A stretch of DNA of 64,000 bases, from contig JAIVFH010000036.1 in NCBI GenBank assembly GCA_025765595.1, positions 124,001-188,000 on the forward strand. The letters are read 5' to 3'. The stretch is from Obelidium mucronatum (taxonomy: Eukaryota > Chytridiomycota > Chytridiomycetes > Chytridiales > Chytriomycetaceae). Shown here piece after piece: positions 1 through 10,080 of this stretch. The position numbers were made by a program, and so were the translations under genes. A model generated the notes under the pieces. It ran no database searches. It saw only the letters and a program-made list of their open reading frames with translations, and was not told the origin of the DNA. Within the stretch, counting starts at the first letter, position 1. Every line of letters begins with the position of its first letter.

Positions 1-2907
1 TTCGCTTCCATTGCAGCCAAGTTTTGATGTGTTTCTTGGATTTTCTCAGTCAAGATTCGAACCTTTTCTTCAGCTTTTTGTTGCTCCTTCTTGATTAAAT
101 CTTCTGTGGCTTTGTCTTTTGCCAGGTTGGCCTCCTTAGCTTCTTTCTTGAGCTCAGCTATTTCTTGATCCAACTTCGCTTGGAGGGCTGCCAATTCACC
201 ACCAAGAACCAACCCTGCACTTGTTTGATCGAATTGCTTATGGTTGTCCACGATCTCAGTTTGCAACTTTGTGGATTGTGCCGGTTTGTGGATAAATTTC
301 TTTAAGAGTTCGAGTCCATCGTGTGCTGTGTTGATACGTGTGTATTCTGCCCCTTGATTCAGAAACTTTGCATAAACAGATTTTTTGAGCTGCTCTTCGC
401 GCGCAACAGCTTTCTTCATTTCAATTTCCGATTGCATCAAATCCCAGCGTGTTGTTGCAATTGTAACGTTGGTGCAAAACCTGTCTCCACAGAGTTCCTT
501 GAAAATGTTGATGAATTTCGCTGATGATGCCCCAAGTCTAGGAGTAACAATATTATGAACATAAATAATCCCAGTCAAAAGATCTTTCCTTTGAAACGCA
601 AAGGTCAAGTATCTTGATATCTCTTGCAACACATCAACGTCCGACTGGAACTTTCTTCCTTCTCCACCAGAATCATCAAAGCCGGGCGTGTCGAGGATCT
701 GAAATTCAACCCCATCAATTAGAGCAGTATAGGCGGTTATTTCAGATGTTTCGGATTCAAGGGCATCCCCAATGATGATATCTTCACATCCTGTGAGTTG
801 CTTGACAAGGGTGCTCTTTCCACTGCCTGTAGACCCCATTACAGCCACGATTTTTGGTCCTTGGTTTGAATTTTTTTAAGGGAGACGCAAATGATCAGCA
901 TAAGCATCTTACCTGTGTTCATACTAGAAGTATTGCCCTGATTGCCTGATTGATTGTTTAACGGATCTGCTGACTTCTCTTGTGCAAGGCGCTCAGAAGA
1001 ATGGAGGGCTATGACTTTTGTGGCTATTAACTTCTCGTCGTTGGCTTGGTAGCCATTGTCTAGGGCGCGATTCTCCCAAGATAAAGCATCAACCTCGTTC
1101 TTATCTACACCTCTTCCCTTTTTATACAGATAGCCAATCATGTATTGTGCCTGAGAAAGGACTTCAGTTGTGTTGAATAGCAGAGCCAAGGTAACAAACT
1201 GACATCTGCAAACTCAAGTTTAGCGGCCCTCTCGTACCATTCAAAAGCTTGAAGATAGTTCTGTTCAGTTCCGTAGCCAAGGTAATACAGATGACCCAGT
1301 CGGCATTGAGACTGCGACATCGCCATCGAATGTTCACCCAGCAAATAATCCTGGGAAGCAGCTTTCAATGACCATTCAATGGCTCTGGCGAAATCCTTCT
1401 GGTCGCTGTAAATTCGACCCAATATGTCTTGTGCTTGAATATCGCCTTTTTCTGCGGCTTCTGTGAAAAGCCTGATGGCGGACTCCAGATCTTTTTTTTC
1501 GCTTACTTTTCCGTGCTCAAACATTAAGCCCAGCCGCACTTTCGCCTATGCTACTTGTTCAATTCCTACACGAAGAAATCAGTTCTCTTATTTACCCCCG
1601 TGTGTCCAGCCTGAGCAGCCTTCTCATAGTAAGCCTTGGCTTTTCCGTAGTTATGACCTGTAAGACCACGTGCTTTCTCATACAAAAATGCGAGATTGAA
1701 CTGTGCCTAGAATCCAGAATTGCAATTAAATCAAGTTCCTGGGCATATGCTGATCGGGCAAGTAATACCTGGCGCTCGTCCTGGTCAGCCGCCAGAGTAT
1801 ACCATTTGAACGCTTCTGAGTATGACTGCTGAGTTCCTTGACCTCGATCGTACATAACGGCCAGATTGTTTTGTGCCTGTTGAACATTCATCAGAATCTT
1901 CAATTCTCAATTGAACGACATACCTCTGAATGACCTTGTTTTGCAGCCTCCAAGTACCAATGTAGCGCTTGTTTATCGTCTGCAGTTGGACTGCCAAAAG
2001 AGGAATCAAACTTGAGCCCCAGCTTAAATTGACTTGCGGCATCACCTCCATTTGCCTCATCAACCAACGCTTGAAGAGGATCTAGAGTAGTTGTGGAGAT
2101 TTTTGGACTTGGAAGAGAATTTTTTAACTTGGTCATTTCGATCGGCTGGGAAGTTTCCTGATAGATGGTGTCTCCGACTATGAACCCAACAAAGCTCTTC
2201 CTCCATTGGCATGGAGTGTTTCCAACAACAATTATGATATATGGGATTTTCAGTGTGAGAGTTATGTATTTGAATTCGCGACGGCAGTTTTCGGATGCAA
2301 GATACTGGTCGGACAGACAGATTATTGCGAACTTTGAAGCGAGTATTGAATCACATAAATCCTCAAAAAGACGTTTTCCAAGTTGAAGCCTGTCCACATC
2401 CAGCCAAGTAGAATATCCATCATTCGACAAATCTCGCGCCAATTGTCGTGGATCACATGGTCCGTTGTTTGCTTGTGCTCCATCCAGTTCGTTCTTGTCG
2501 TGGGCTTCTTTTGAGTTTCGCCAGCAATAGCTCATGAAAATAGTCCATGGTATTGATCTTCTGGTGTGTACGGGTTGCAAAGTGATAGTTGTAGCAGGCA
2601 AATTGCTGGCAGTTGGAGTTGTCGGCTCGGGAAGGTGTGATGAAATACTGAGAGACGTTGGTGAACCCACAGATGTAAAATATGCCTTTGAAAGAAACTC
2701 ATTTCTTGCAGCAACTAAGGGGTTGGTTTCTTCAGTGTTAGCCTTCATTTGATGTGCGCACTCTTTGAGCTGGTTGTTGTAGATATTAATTCTATTCCAG
2801 TCCTCTGTGTTGTCAATTTTAGTTATCAAGTCACTGCGCTCTCCTTGCAGGGCCTGACGCTCATTGTATAGCTTCTCGAGCTTTTTGTTAATATCACTCG
2901 GCTCCAT
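1..2907 (-). CDS. TIR - Sel1-repeat - P-loop GTPase protein (3' end beyond window)
   Basis: Model of six exons: 2907-1924, 1876-1769, 1706-1596, 1545-1204, 1150-913, 859-1, with introns of 47-62 nt that all keep frame; at least 880 residues, C-terminus off the window. Order: coiled-coil-like N-terminus (about 1-60), TIR domain (about 120-255, starting WTIFMSYCWR), about seven Sel1 repeats (about 285-575), then a G domain (from about 595) with P-loop GSTGSGKST, switch DTPGFDD and a TRWD motif, followed by a Glu/Lys-rich coiled coil. In the TIR domain the Glu of SENCRREF (E211) sits where NADase TIRs carry their catalytic Glu. The G domain resembles AIG1/GIMAP-like G1 GTPases. Sensor-like modular proteins of this kind act in immunity or self-recognition in other lineages; that role here is inference. 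It is divergent from the glutamine synthetase gene, 181 bp away. Confidence 0.85.
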
Positions 2908-3088
2908 GTGAAGAGTGCTTAGTTCGTTGGACGGTGACTACTGAAAAAAAAAAAAAAAGATCTACGGCCGCTGCACAAAACTCGCCTTCTTTGCACAAAA
3001 GATTGTCACAGACGGATTGACAAGTGTTTGTCGGCCTGTGGAAATCAACATCAATAAATTTCTCAGTTCTAAAATAAAGCACTTCAGA
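2908..3088. promoter_or_regulatory. divergent intergenic region between the TIR gene and the GS-like gene
   Basis: 181 bp separate the two start codons. It contains an A-run at 2943-2957. No clear TATA box or operator was recognised; both promoters must lie here by position. Confidence 0.5.
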
Positions 3089-4679
3089 ATGGAGGAAGCA
3101 CTCACTCAACACTCACATGTCAAGTTGCAAGGCTGTGACATTGACGGATTGCCTAGAGGCAAACTAGTTCAGATGCAAAAGTTTCAAAAGTCCAAGGACG
3201 GAATGGGTGCGTCGAGAATCATGTGTGTCTGAAGTGATGCTGAGGTTTTTTGCATCCCCAATCCAGGATTCTGCAACGTGGTCTTTGCATGGGACTCGCA
3301 TGATGTTGTATACAGCTCCAGAGATGTTGCAATGGCAGATGAAGAGAGTAAGTTGGGTTTCTGCTTTTGTTGACGCTTGGCTAATGATTCGAACTTTGCC
3401 AGGCGGTTATCCTGATATTATCGCGATTCCCGATTTGTCTTCTTTCCGGCAAATTCCGTGGGAAAGGAACCTTCCGCTGTTTTTGGTCGACTTTCATGAC
3501 CCGCGTTCCTCCCTGCCGCTGCCAATGTGCCCTCGCGGATTACTAAAGCGTATTGTCCAGGAAGGAATCAGCGACTTGAATGTAGTTGCAAATGTGGGCG
3601 TCGAATATGAGTTCTTTAACTTCAAAGGTTAGTTGGGTGTCTTACTGTTTAGTGATATGACTTTGGGCACTTAATCCTTATCAGAAACACCTGAGTCGAT
3701 TGCCGAGAAAAACGGAACAAATTTGACGAAACTTACTCCTGGAATGTTTGGATACTCTGTTACGCGTCCGGTCATTAACAGCGACTATTTCCATGGCATC
3801 TTGGATGCCTGTAACGCCATGAATATTCCTCTTGAATGCTACCACACTGAAACAGGTCCTGGAGTCTATGAAGCCGCTATCCAGTATTCTGACCCAGTCA
3901 CGCTCTGCGACAATGCACATCTTTTCAAAACAGTTGTAAAATCTGTGGGACTGAAACATGGAATCATGCCGACTTTTATGGCAAAGCCCCATAATAATTT
4001 GCCTGGATGTAGTGGCCACACACATGTCTCTATTCGCGCAGTGGACCTTCCAGGGAATTTGTTTGATCCAGCCGTTGCCAAGTTCTGGGGTCTCAGAGAA
4101 GGAGAAACACCCGACGACGGTATCATCTCGATTGAAAAAACTTCTCATGTTCTACAATGGTTCCTGGCGGGAGTTTTGGAAGGCCTGCCTTCCGTGATGC
4201 CAATTTTCGCACCAACCATCAACAGCTACAAACGCTTGGTTGAAAACTATTGGGCTCCCATTACTGTATCGTACGGTGTTGAAAATAGAACAACCTCCAT
4301 TCGCTTAATCACACCACCGACTTGTCCCCCTTCAGCTACGAGACTTGAAATTCGAGTTCCTGGTGCAGATGCAAACCCGTACTTGACTGTTGCCGCTATC
4401 CTTGCCTGTGGATACGATGGAATTAAAAGAAAATTGGCACTGCCGATGCCACCAGCCGAAGTTGTGCAGAAGCAGCCAGGAGGTCGTTCTGGAGAAAGGA
4501 GATTGGCTAGAAACTTGAAGGAAGCTTATGAGGAAATGGCCAAACCAGATTCAATGGCGAGAAGAGTGCTTGGAAATGGATTCGTTGATCACTACGTGGG
4601 AACTAGAACCCATGAGTGGAGGGTTTGGGAGAGAGCAGTGACAAACTGGGAAGTATCCAGATACTTTGAAGTGATTTGA
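3089..4679 (+). CDS. glutamine synthetase-like ligase (lengsin/PuuA/FluG-type)
   Basis: Exons 3089-3206, 3267-3347, 3403-3627 and 3685-4679 join to 472 residues. The N-terminal beta-grasp part reads MGFCNVVFAWDSHDVVYSS. The catalytic domain shows the glutamate/metal site (NVGVEYEFF), the ATP-site loop (MAKPHNNLPGCSGHTHVSI) and the C-terminal block NRTTSIRL...RLEIRVPGADANPYL. Length and motifs fit the GS-I-like ligases that act on glutamate and an amine (gamma-glutamyl-amide synthesis) rather than the shorter eukaryotic GS-II used for ammonia assimilation. The amine substrate cannot be told from sequence. Start ATG 3089 is the only one that leads into the conserved N-terminal domain. Confidence 0.88.
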
Positions 4680-4794
4680 ACATGAGTGTAAATGTAATGG
4701 AGATTTTGGAATAAACAGATGATTGATGTGAAGCGGTTACACTTCTGGGTCACCTGAAATTCAAAACATTGACAAAACCAGACTCATCATCCCA

Positions 4795-5756
4795 ATGATG
4801 TCGAATGACAATTCAAACGAAGATAGCCCCACACACCCAATTGTATTCTACAATTATGGAAAAGGCGATTATATTCCACGACCTGGATCCCTTCTTGCAG
4901 TCGCGCCAATTGTGAAGGAGTTGAGACACACTTTCAAGCCCACAAACCATTCCACTCACGTTCCACCCAACCCTTTCTCTTTTTATTTTTTTTTTGTTGC
5001 AGACGCATCATCCACATCAACAAATCGGCAGGACGCATCCACCGTGAACCAAGCGACGCGAAAATCCACTACAAAATCCACCACCTCAGCCACACACTCA
5101 CCAACGCGCATTTCGCGTTTGAATACGGAAAGAATCCGCCACTCGTAGATGCACTCAACAACCCCATGCATTTCTTCATGACTGGCCGTGTGGCAACGAG
5201 CTCATTACACACTGGACATGTCATGGACTATGGAAAACATCCCGTATTGGCAGAACTGAATATTAAAACTTATCAAGTGAATGCATTCCACGCCTTGTTG
5301 CGCGGTTTGGCGGAGAAAGTTGGTGGAGCTGGAAACGGTCAACACCACGTGAGTGTGTTGGTGGAAGATGGGGCGATTCACTTTAGCACGTTTTACAACA
5401 TTGAAAGAGATAAGCAGAGTTGAGTTTTCCTTTTATTTTTACTTTATTTTTTTTTTTGGTTATCGTTGCTGCGTTATTCAAATATTTTTTTTTACTTGAT
5501 AGTTCCAATCCACAACGCGTTGTGGGAAAGCGGCGACTTTGATTTTTACACGTTCGAAAAGGAGCCAAAGCTCATGAACGAACTTCATCCAGGATCCTCA
5601 GTGATTGTTGGATTCACAGTTCGCTTGTTTGACGCCAAGGAGCACAAGAATTGCGTGGGATTCACGCCCGAGTTTGTGTGTTTGTTGTGTGAAGACTTTG
5701 ACGCCGAAGCGGAAGCAGAAGAAGATGAAGAGAGATGCAGTGAGCCAGTTTATTGA
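4795..5756 (+). CDS. conserved-looking protein of unknown function
   Basis: Exons 4795-4919, 5003-5418 and 5503-5756 give 264 residues; both introns use a GTTGAG donor and a T-rich acceptor. I do not recognise a family. The protein is soluble-looking, with no signal peptide or membrane helix, His-rich in the middle (IHYKIHHLSH), a central Gly-rich turn (EKVGGAGNGQHH) and an acidic tail (about residues 243-258). A second in-frame Met follows immediately (4798). The gene sits head-to-tail between the GS-like gene and Ump1 with gaps of 115 and 66 bp. Confidence 0.65.
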
Positions 5757-5822
5757 AAGGTGGTCGAAATGTGTCAAAGTTGAATGAAGTGTTTATTTGA
5801 AAGTGTTGTTGGTTATTTAAAA

Positions 5823-6471
5823 ATGTCTTTCCGAATTGTTCCCTCAGTCCAACAAGCGAGTCTCACCAAGGCAGCCGTCGGTGCTGACTCCCACTCCCAC
5901 TACAAAGTACACGATACTATGCGCAATGGCTTGCACACCGTTCGTTCGAATGTTATCGGCGGCCACCCCTTGGAGGCCCACTTGGAAAATGTAAGCAGAG
6001 GGGGCCGCGTCATGACCGTAATTCACGAGCTAAAAATAATTTCACGCAACAACAACTCCCTGCTCATATCCGGTTTTCCTCTATTTGCCTCTTAAATTCC
6101 TTGTTGTGTTGTGCATTCGGATAGTGGGATGTTACTCAGCAGCAGTTGAAGCTGGACATGGCTCGTAGCGTATACGGTCTGCACCAGCCACTGAGAATTC
6201 AAATGGAACAGCACATTGTTAGCCAGGTATTTAGAAAGCACATGTCTTTTGATGACTGCAGACATACTAAAAACCAATCCATTAAATCTTAAAGCCCAAA
6301 CGCATTCCAGTCTTGAAGCAGTCAAACTTGGCACACGATATTCTGACTGGAAAAGATTCTACAATCGAGTTTGAAGATTTCTTGGGAGAATCTGATCCTT
6401 CCATGTTCTTGCTTGACGTTCATGGTGCCGCCGAGAGAACTCTGGGAATGACCAAAGGAGCACCATTGTAA
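5823..6471 (+). CDS. UMP1: proteasome maturation factor Ump1/POMP
   Basis: Exons 5823-5990, 6125-6226 and 6295-6471 give 148 residues, close to the usual 140-150. The conserved core is visible: a region ending in NVIGGHPLEAHLEN, then QQLKLDMARSVYGLHQPLRIQMEQHIV, and a C-terminal FLDVH-like block. Ump1 is the short-lived chaperone that holds half-proteasomes together until 20S dimerisation and is then the first substrate degraded. It is convergent with GPN2, whose stop is 107 bp away. Another proteasome gene (SEM1) lies 12 kb downstream, but no operon-like link is implied. Confidence 0.92.
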
Positions 6472-6577
6472 AAAAAAAACCAACCCAACAAAGCAAACCC
6501 ATTTGACTCAGTGTTTTGATGTCTTTTTACAAGAAATAAAGAAGAAAATCGCGCTGAAATTCCTTGCTGTTTTGTTT

Positions 6578-7374
6578 TTATTCTGGACTGGTTTCTTCCA
6601 AATCAGGCCCAACATATCTTTCCTGTACATCCTGTATCTCTTCATAATACTTCAAATAATTACTGCTACCAATCGCCCATAACATGCTTCCCTCCTCCTC
6701 CTCCTTCCCAAAGTACCCATTCGCTCTATCCAGCTGATCCACCAGCCTCTTGACACTCGCTTTATCCTCCACACACAGCGTCGTATACCCAACTAACCCA
6801 AACTCTTCCACCAGCTCACAAACCGCCGCATTCAGTTTCCGAAACCGCTCAGTTGCACCGTTTTGTTCATTCAGGCTTTCCAGCAGATAATTCAAGTCTT
6901 GAACTTCAGTATAAAAATCCAAGTTGAACTGCAGTTTCCCATACGTTTGAATGAGGTCGATTTTGGAGAGGACGTTGATGTGGGGTTGGGAGAGGTGGAG
7001 CATTGTTTTTAGACTGAGGAGGAGACTGGAGATGTATTTGGAGGGATCTGTGCAGAGGTGGGCGTCTACCATGTGGACGATACAAAGCTGTGTGTGTTTT
7101 TTTTTTTTTTTTTTTTTTTTTTTGGTGTTGGGAATGGCGTTTTTAAAAATTTGTTGTTAATTGAGTTTTTTACTCAACTCTGAAATCGTGCTTTTCCAGT
7201 ACTTGAAGAATATTACGCATTGCATTGTTATGTGTATACAACTCGACTTGTCCTAATAGAATTATGAGGTGAAGTGTGAGCGGAAGGTTGAAAAAATATG
7301 GGTTTTTTTTTCCGTTACCAGGACAATCAAAGACCAGATACTTATCTACAAGGAAGCAGTCACATCAACGAATT

Positions 7375-7413
<39 letters not shown>

Positions 7414-7925
7414 AAAGCAAGATAAAAGTGGACGGTACCCTTCACATCGTCCAGCCGTTTCAGCAACCAATCCAGATTCTTTTCCAAGTATTCCATGCAA
7501 TAAATAAGACCACCATTCGGACCAAGATTGTATTCTCCCATGACATCTTCGAGAGTGATCAATTCTGAAATGTCGACATCGCATTTGTAACTGTGTGTAT
7601 GCATGGGTGTGTGTGTGTTTCCAAGATTACCAAAATGTTGGCATTTGCCCAACAAAAAGTAGAGGGACATACGGCAATCCATCGTTCGCCGGATCCAGAT
7701 TTATGACAGCGAAATCTCGTTTCGTAAGACTAAAGAATTGTTGAAGGCCGTTGCAAGCTGTTGTCTTCCCACTTCCTAGAAACGAGCCGACAAAAAAGGT
7801 TAAATAGATGTCGACTTCCAAGCACAGAAAGGCGAATGCTTTCTTCCTCTCTTCCTATCTTATAGAAGTTGAATCCAGTCCTTACCTGGTGCCCCAAGCA
7901 ATACGCATCCAAACTTGCTACTCAT
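6578..7925 (-). CDS. GPN2: GPN-loop GTPase 2 (RNA polymerase II/III assembly)
   Basis: Six exons (7925-7886, 7775-7673, 7590-7439, 7345-7319, 7252-7179, 7087-6578) give 301 residues. The P-loop GAPGSGKTT spans intron 1. The DPAND block, the diagnostic GPN loop ([15 protein letters not shown]), DCPGQVEL and the NVLSKIDL guanine motif all follow in order and match Gpn2 better than Gpn1 or Gpn3. Gpn proteins act in the cytosol in assembly and nuclear import of RNA polymerases. Exon 4 is a 27-nt microexon coding the DCPG switch. Introns 3 and 5 contain long poly-T tracts in the sense strand (A-run at about 7376-7411 and T-run at about 7099-7122 of the + strand). Confidence 0.92.
7376..7411. repeat. 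poly-A/T homopolymer inside GPN2 intron 3
   Basis: About 35 uninterrupted A on the + strand, so poly-U in the GPN2 pre-mRNA, upstream of the 3' splice site at 7346. It probably serves as an extended polypyrimidine tract. Its exact length is the kind of value sequencing often gets wrong. Confidence 0.9.
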
Positions 7926-7990
7926 TTGTTTTGTTTGTACTTTTTATCGCTTTTCTTTTTCACCCTTTAAAAAAAAAATAAAAAAAAAAG
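7926..7990. promoter_or_regulatory. compact divergent promoter, GPN2 / MIC10
   Basis: Only 65 bp separate the two start codons, so the core promoter and both 5' untranslated regions must be very short or overlap the coding regions. It is T-rich on one side and A-rich on the other. No TATA box was identified. Confidence 0.5.
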
Positions 7991-8705
7991 ATGTCTGTTG
8001 TTCCCAGTGGATCTCAAGAAGAACTCAGCAGAAAGGTAATAGCCTTGTTTGTTGTGTGTGTGCGTTTGTGTGTGTGACGGAGGGAGAGAGGGGACCGGGG
8101 GTTTGGCTTTGCTTCAGAAAAGCAACAGTCCGAAGCCGTAAGGAGGGATTGTGTGCCATGATCCTAAACCCCTCTTGCGTTGTTTTCCCTTGTTTAGATG
8201 GACCAGTGTCTGTCCAACACTGCGCTTTCAGCTGGACTCGGTCTCTCTGGAGGAATCATTGCCTCTGTTCTGTTCTTCAGACGTAAGTTAATGTACAAAA
8301 TGCTTCATGACCTGTCGATGGTTTGGTTGGAAGGTGGATTCGAATGATCGGTTGGGCTGGATTCATTTTTTTGTGAGCGATTGCAACGGAGGACTGGACA
8401 GGATGTCGTTGGGAAGCACGTGGGGCGGAAGGGGTTGTGTTTCATACAAAAACGGCGATTCTATGCTTGAGTGCTACAACGTTGGATGATTAAAACCGAA
8501 ACCCTATTACAAAAATACAGGCAAGACATGGCCTATTGCTTTTGGTACCGGAGTTGGAGTTGGATTTGCTGGCGACGACTGTTCTCGCTCCTTCAACCCA
8601 CAATTTACTCTTGCACACCGACTCCAAGCTTTGGAAGGATTTGTGCCAAAGGAAGTTTCATCTTTAATCCCCAGCGATGTTTCCGCTGTCTTTGAAAAGA
8701 AGTAA
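7991..8705 (+). CDS. MIC10: MICOS subunit Mic10
   Basis: Exons 7991-8035, 8198-8282 and 8521-8705 give 104 residues. Two hydrophobic hairpin helices are present, each with glycine-rich packing motifs: ALSAGLGLSGGIIASVLFF and WPIAFGTGVGVGFAG, separated by the positively charged loop RRK. This is the hallmark of Mic10, the inner-membrane protein that bends cristae junctions and oligomerises through those glycines. The length is typical (90-110). Its start lies 66 bp from the GPN2 start on the opposite strand, so the two share a small divergent promoter containing poly-A runs. Confidence 0.87.
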
Positions 8706-8850
8706 GAAATTGGTTTCTTCTGTAAAACAAACAAACCACAAGCAATAAAAGCGGTTACTTTTCGCTGTTTGATATATTCCATCCCTTTTTCTATGATGGA
8801 AAGTGTCACGTTGAATTAACAGCGGTTTTCACGAAAGTTCATAATAAAAA

Positions 8851-9933
8851 ATGAGCAACGATATCAGCAACGCCTTTCAGGAGAGCCTCAAGAACTTCAA
8901 CAGCAACAAGCAGCAGAGCAGCGGCACGGGCGGACTGGGCGGCCTGTTTGGCGGCAGCAGCAGCGGCGGCGGCGCATCGGGCGGCGCCGGGACGGGCGGC
9001 GGGGCGCTGGATTCGCTGATGGGCGGCGTGCGCTCGGCGACGCAGAACATTTCGTCGTCGCTGGGAATGTCGAACCGCGAGCCGGCGGAGCCCGAGTTCT
9101 GCGGGCTGACGTCGTGGCAGGTGCGCTTCTGTTCGCGGTGACTCCGACAGCGGATCTAACTCGCGCTGCGCAGCGCTTCGTGGGCTTTGCCGCTACCTTT
9201 GCAATGGCCGCGTTCTGCTTCATGGTGTCGCTGTTCTCGCTGCCCCTCATGGTACAGTGCAGGCCGTGCTTTACACTCGAGTCTCATTCGAGTCTCATTC
9301 AACCCTTCGCAGATCATCTCGCCGTCTAAATTCGTGACGCCGTTTACTTTCGGATCTCGTACGTAGCCGTCTTTGTTTCTTTCGACTGGCTGACTGTTTG
9401 TGCTTGCATCTTCTCTTCTTCAAAGTTCTTGCCATCTGCAGCTTTGCCCTCATTAAAGGTCCCAGAGCTTATATCAAAGAAGCATTCAGCAAAGAGAGAC
9501 TTTCATGGACTGTTTGCTACTTTGGGTCTTTGATTCTGACCCTGTATTTTTCGTTGTTTGTACGTTATCCATGTCGCACTTGAATCATGTGTCAAGCTTT
9601 CTCTAACTGCGAAAAACACGTAAAAAATCAACAACCTACGCACAGCTCAAGAGTTATTTGCTGACAATTGTTGCTGTAGTGATTCAAATTTTCACACTGG
9701 GAAAGTTCTTTGGATCCTATGCGCCCAGCATGTGTGAGTATTGCGCGCATGTTTTTAGTTGTTTTCAAAGATTGCTAACGAAACCAAAATACGACGAATT
9801 TGTTGTATTGATAGCCAATCTATCTGTAAGTAAGCTATTAATAAGAAGTGTTTGTGCATGTAGCTAATTCCTTCTTGTGCAGATGATGTCCATGTTTGGA
9901 GGAGGCGGTGGCGGCGTTTCGTTGCCAGTGTAA
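8851..9933 (+). CDS. SFT2: Sft2-family Golgi membrane protein
   Basis: Model of seven exons (8851-9120, 9174-9251, 9313-9358, 9426-9559, 9646-9733, 9815-9825, 9883-9933), 225 residues. A Gly/Ser-rich cytosolic N-terminus is followed by FCGLTSWQ and four membrane helices, with the family landmarks PSKF, SFALIKGPRAYIK and LTLYFSLF. Sft2/Got1-like proteins act in endosome-to-Golgi vesicle fusion. Exon 6 is only 11 nt; leaving it out puts the last exon out of frame, while including it restores the usual short tail ending LPV. The N-terminal exon is very GC-rich compared with the rest. Confidence 0.85.
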
Positions 9934-10080
9934 AAAAAAGCCATTTATTTTTCTAAATTTTTCGCGTTTTTTCGCCTCCTCGATTCTTTGGCACCCTCGC
10001 ACGCATTCTTCAGCCGAGTCTTGTCTTTCGCGCGTTCGCCGTATTCTTAGTCTTCTTTGTCTTCTTTGTCTCGCAGCCGA

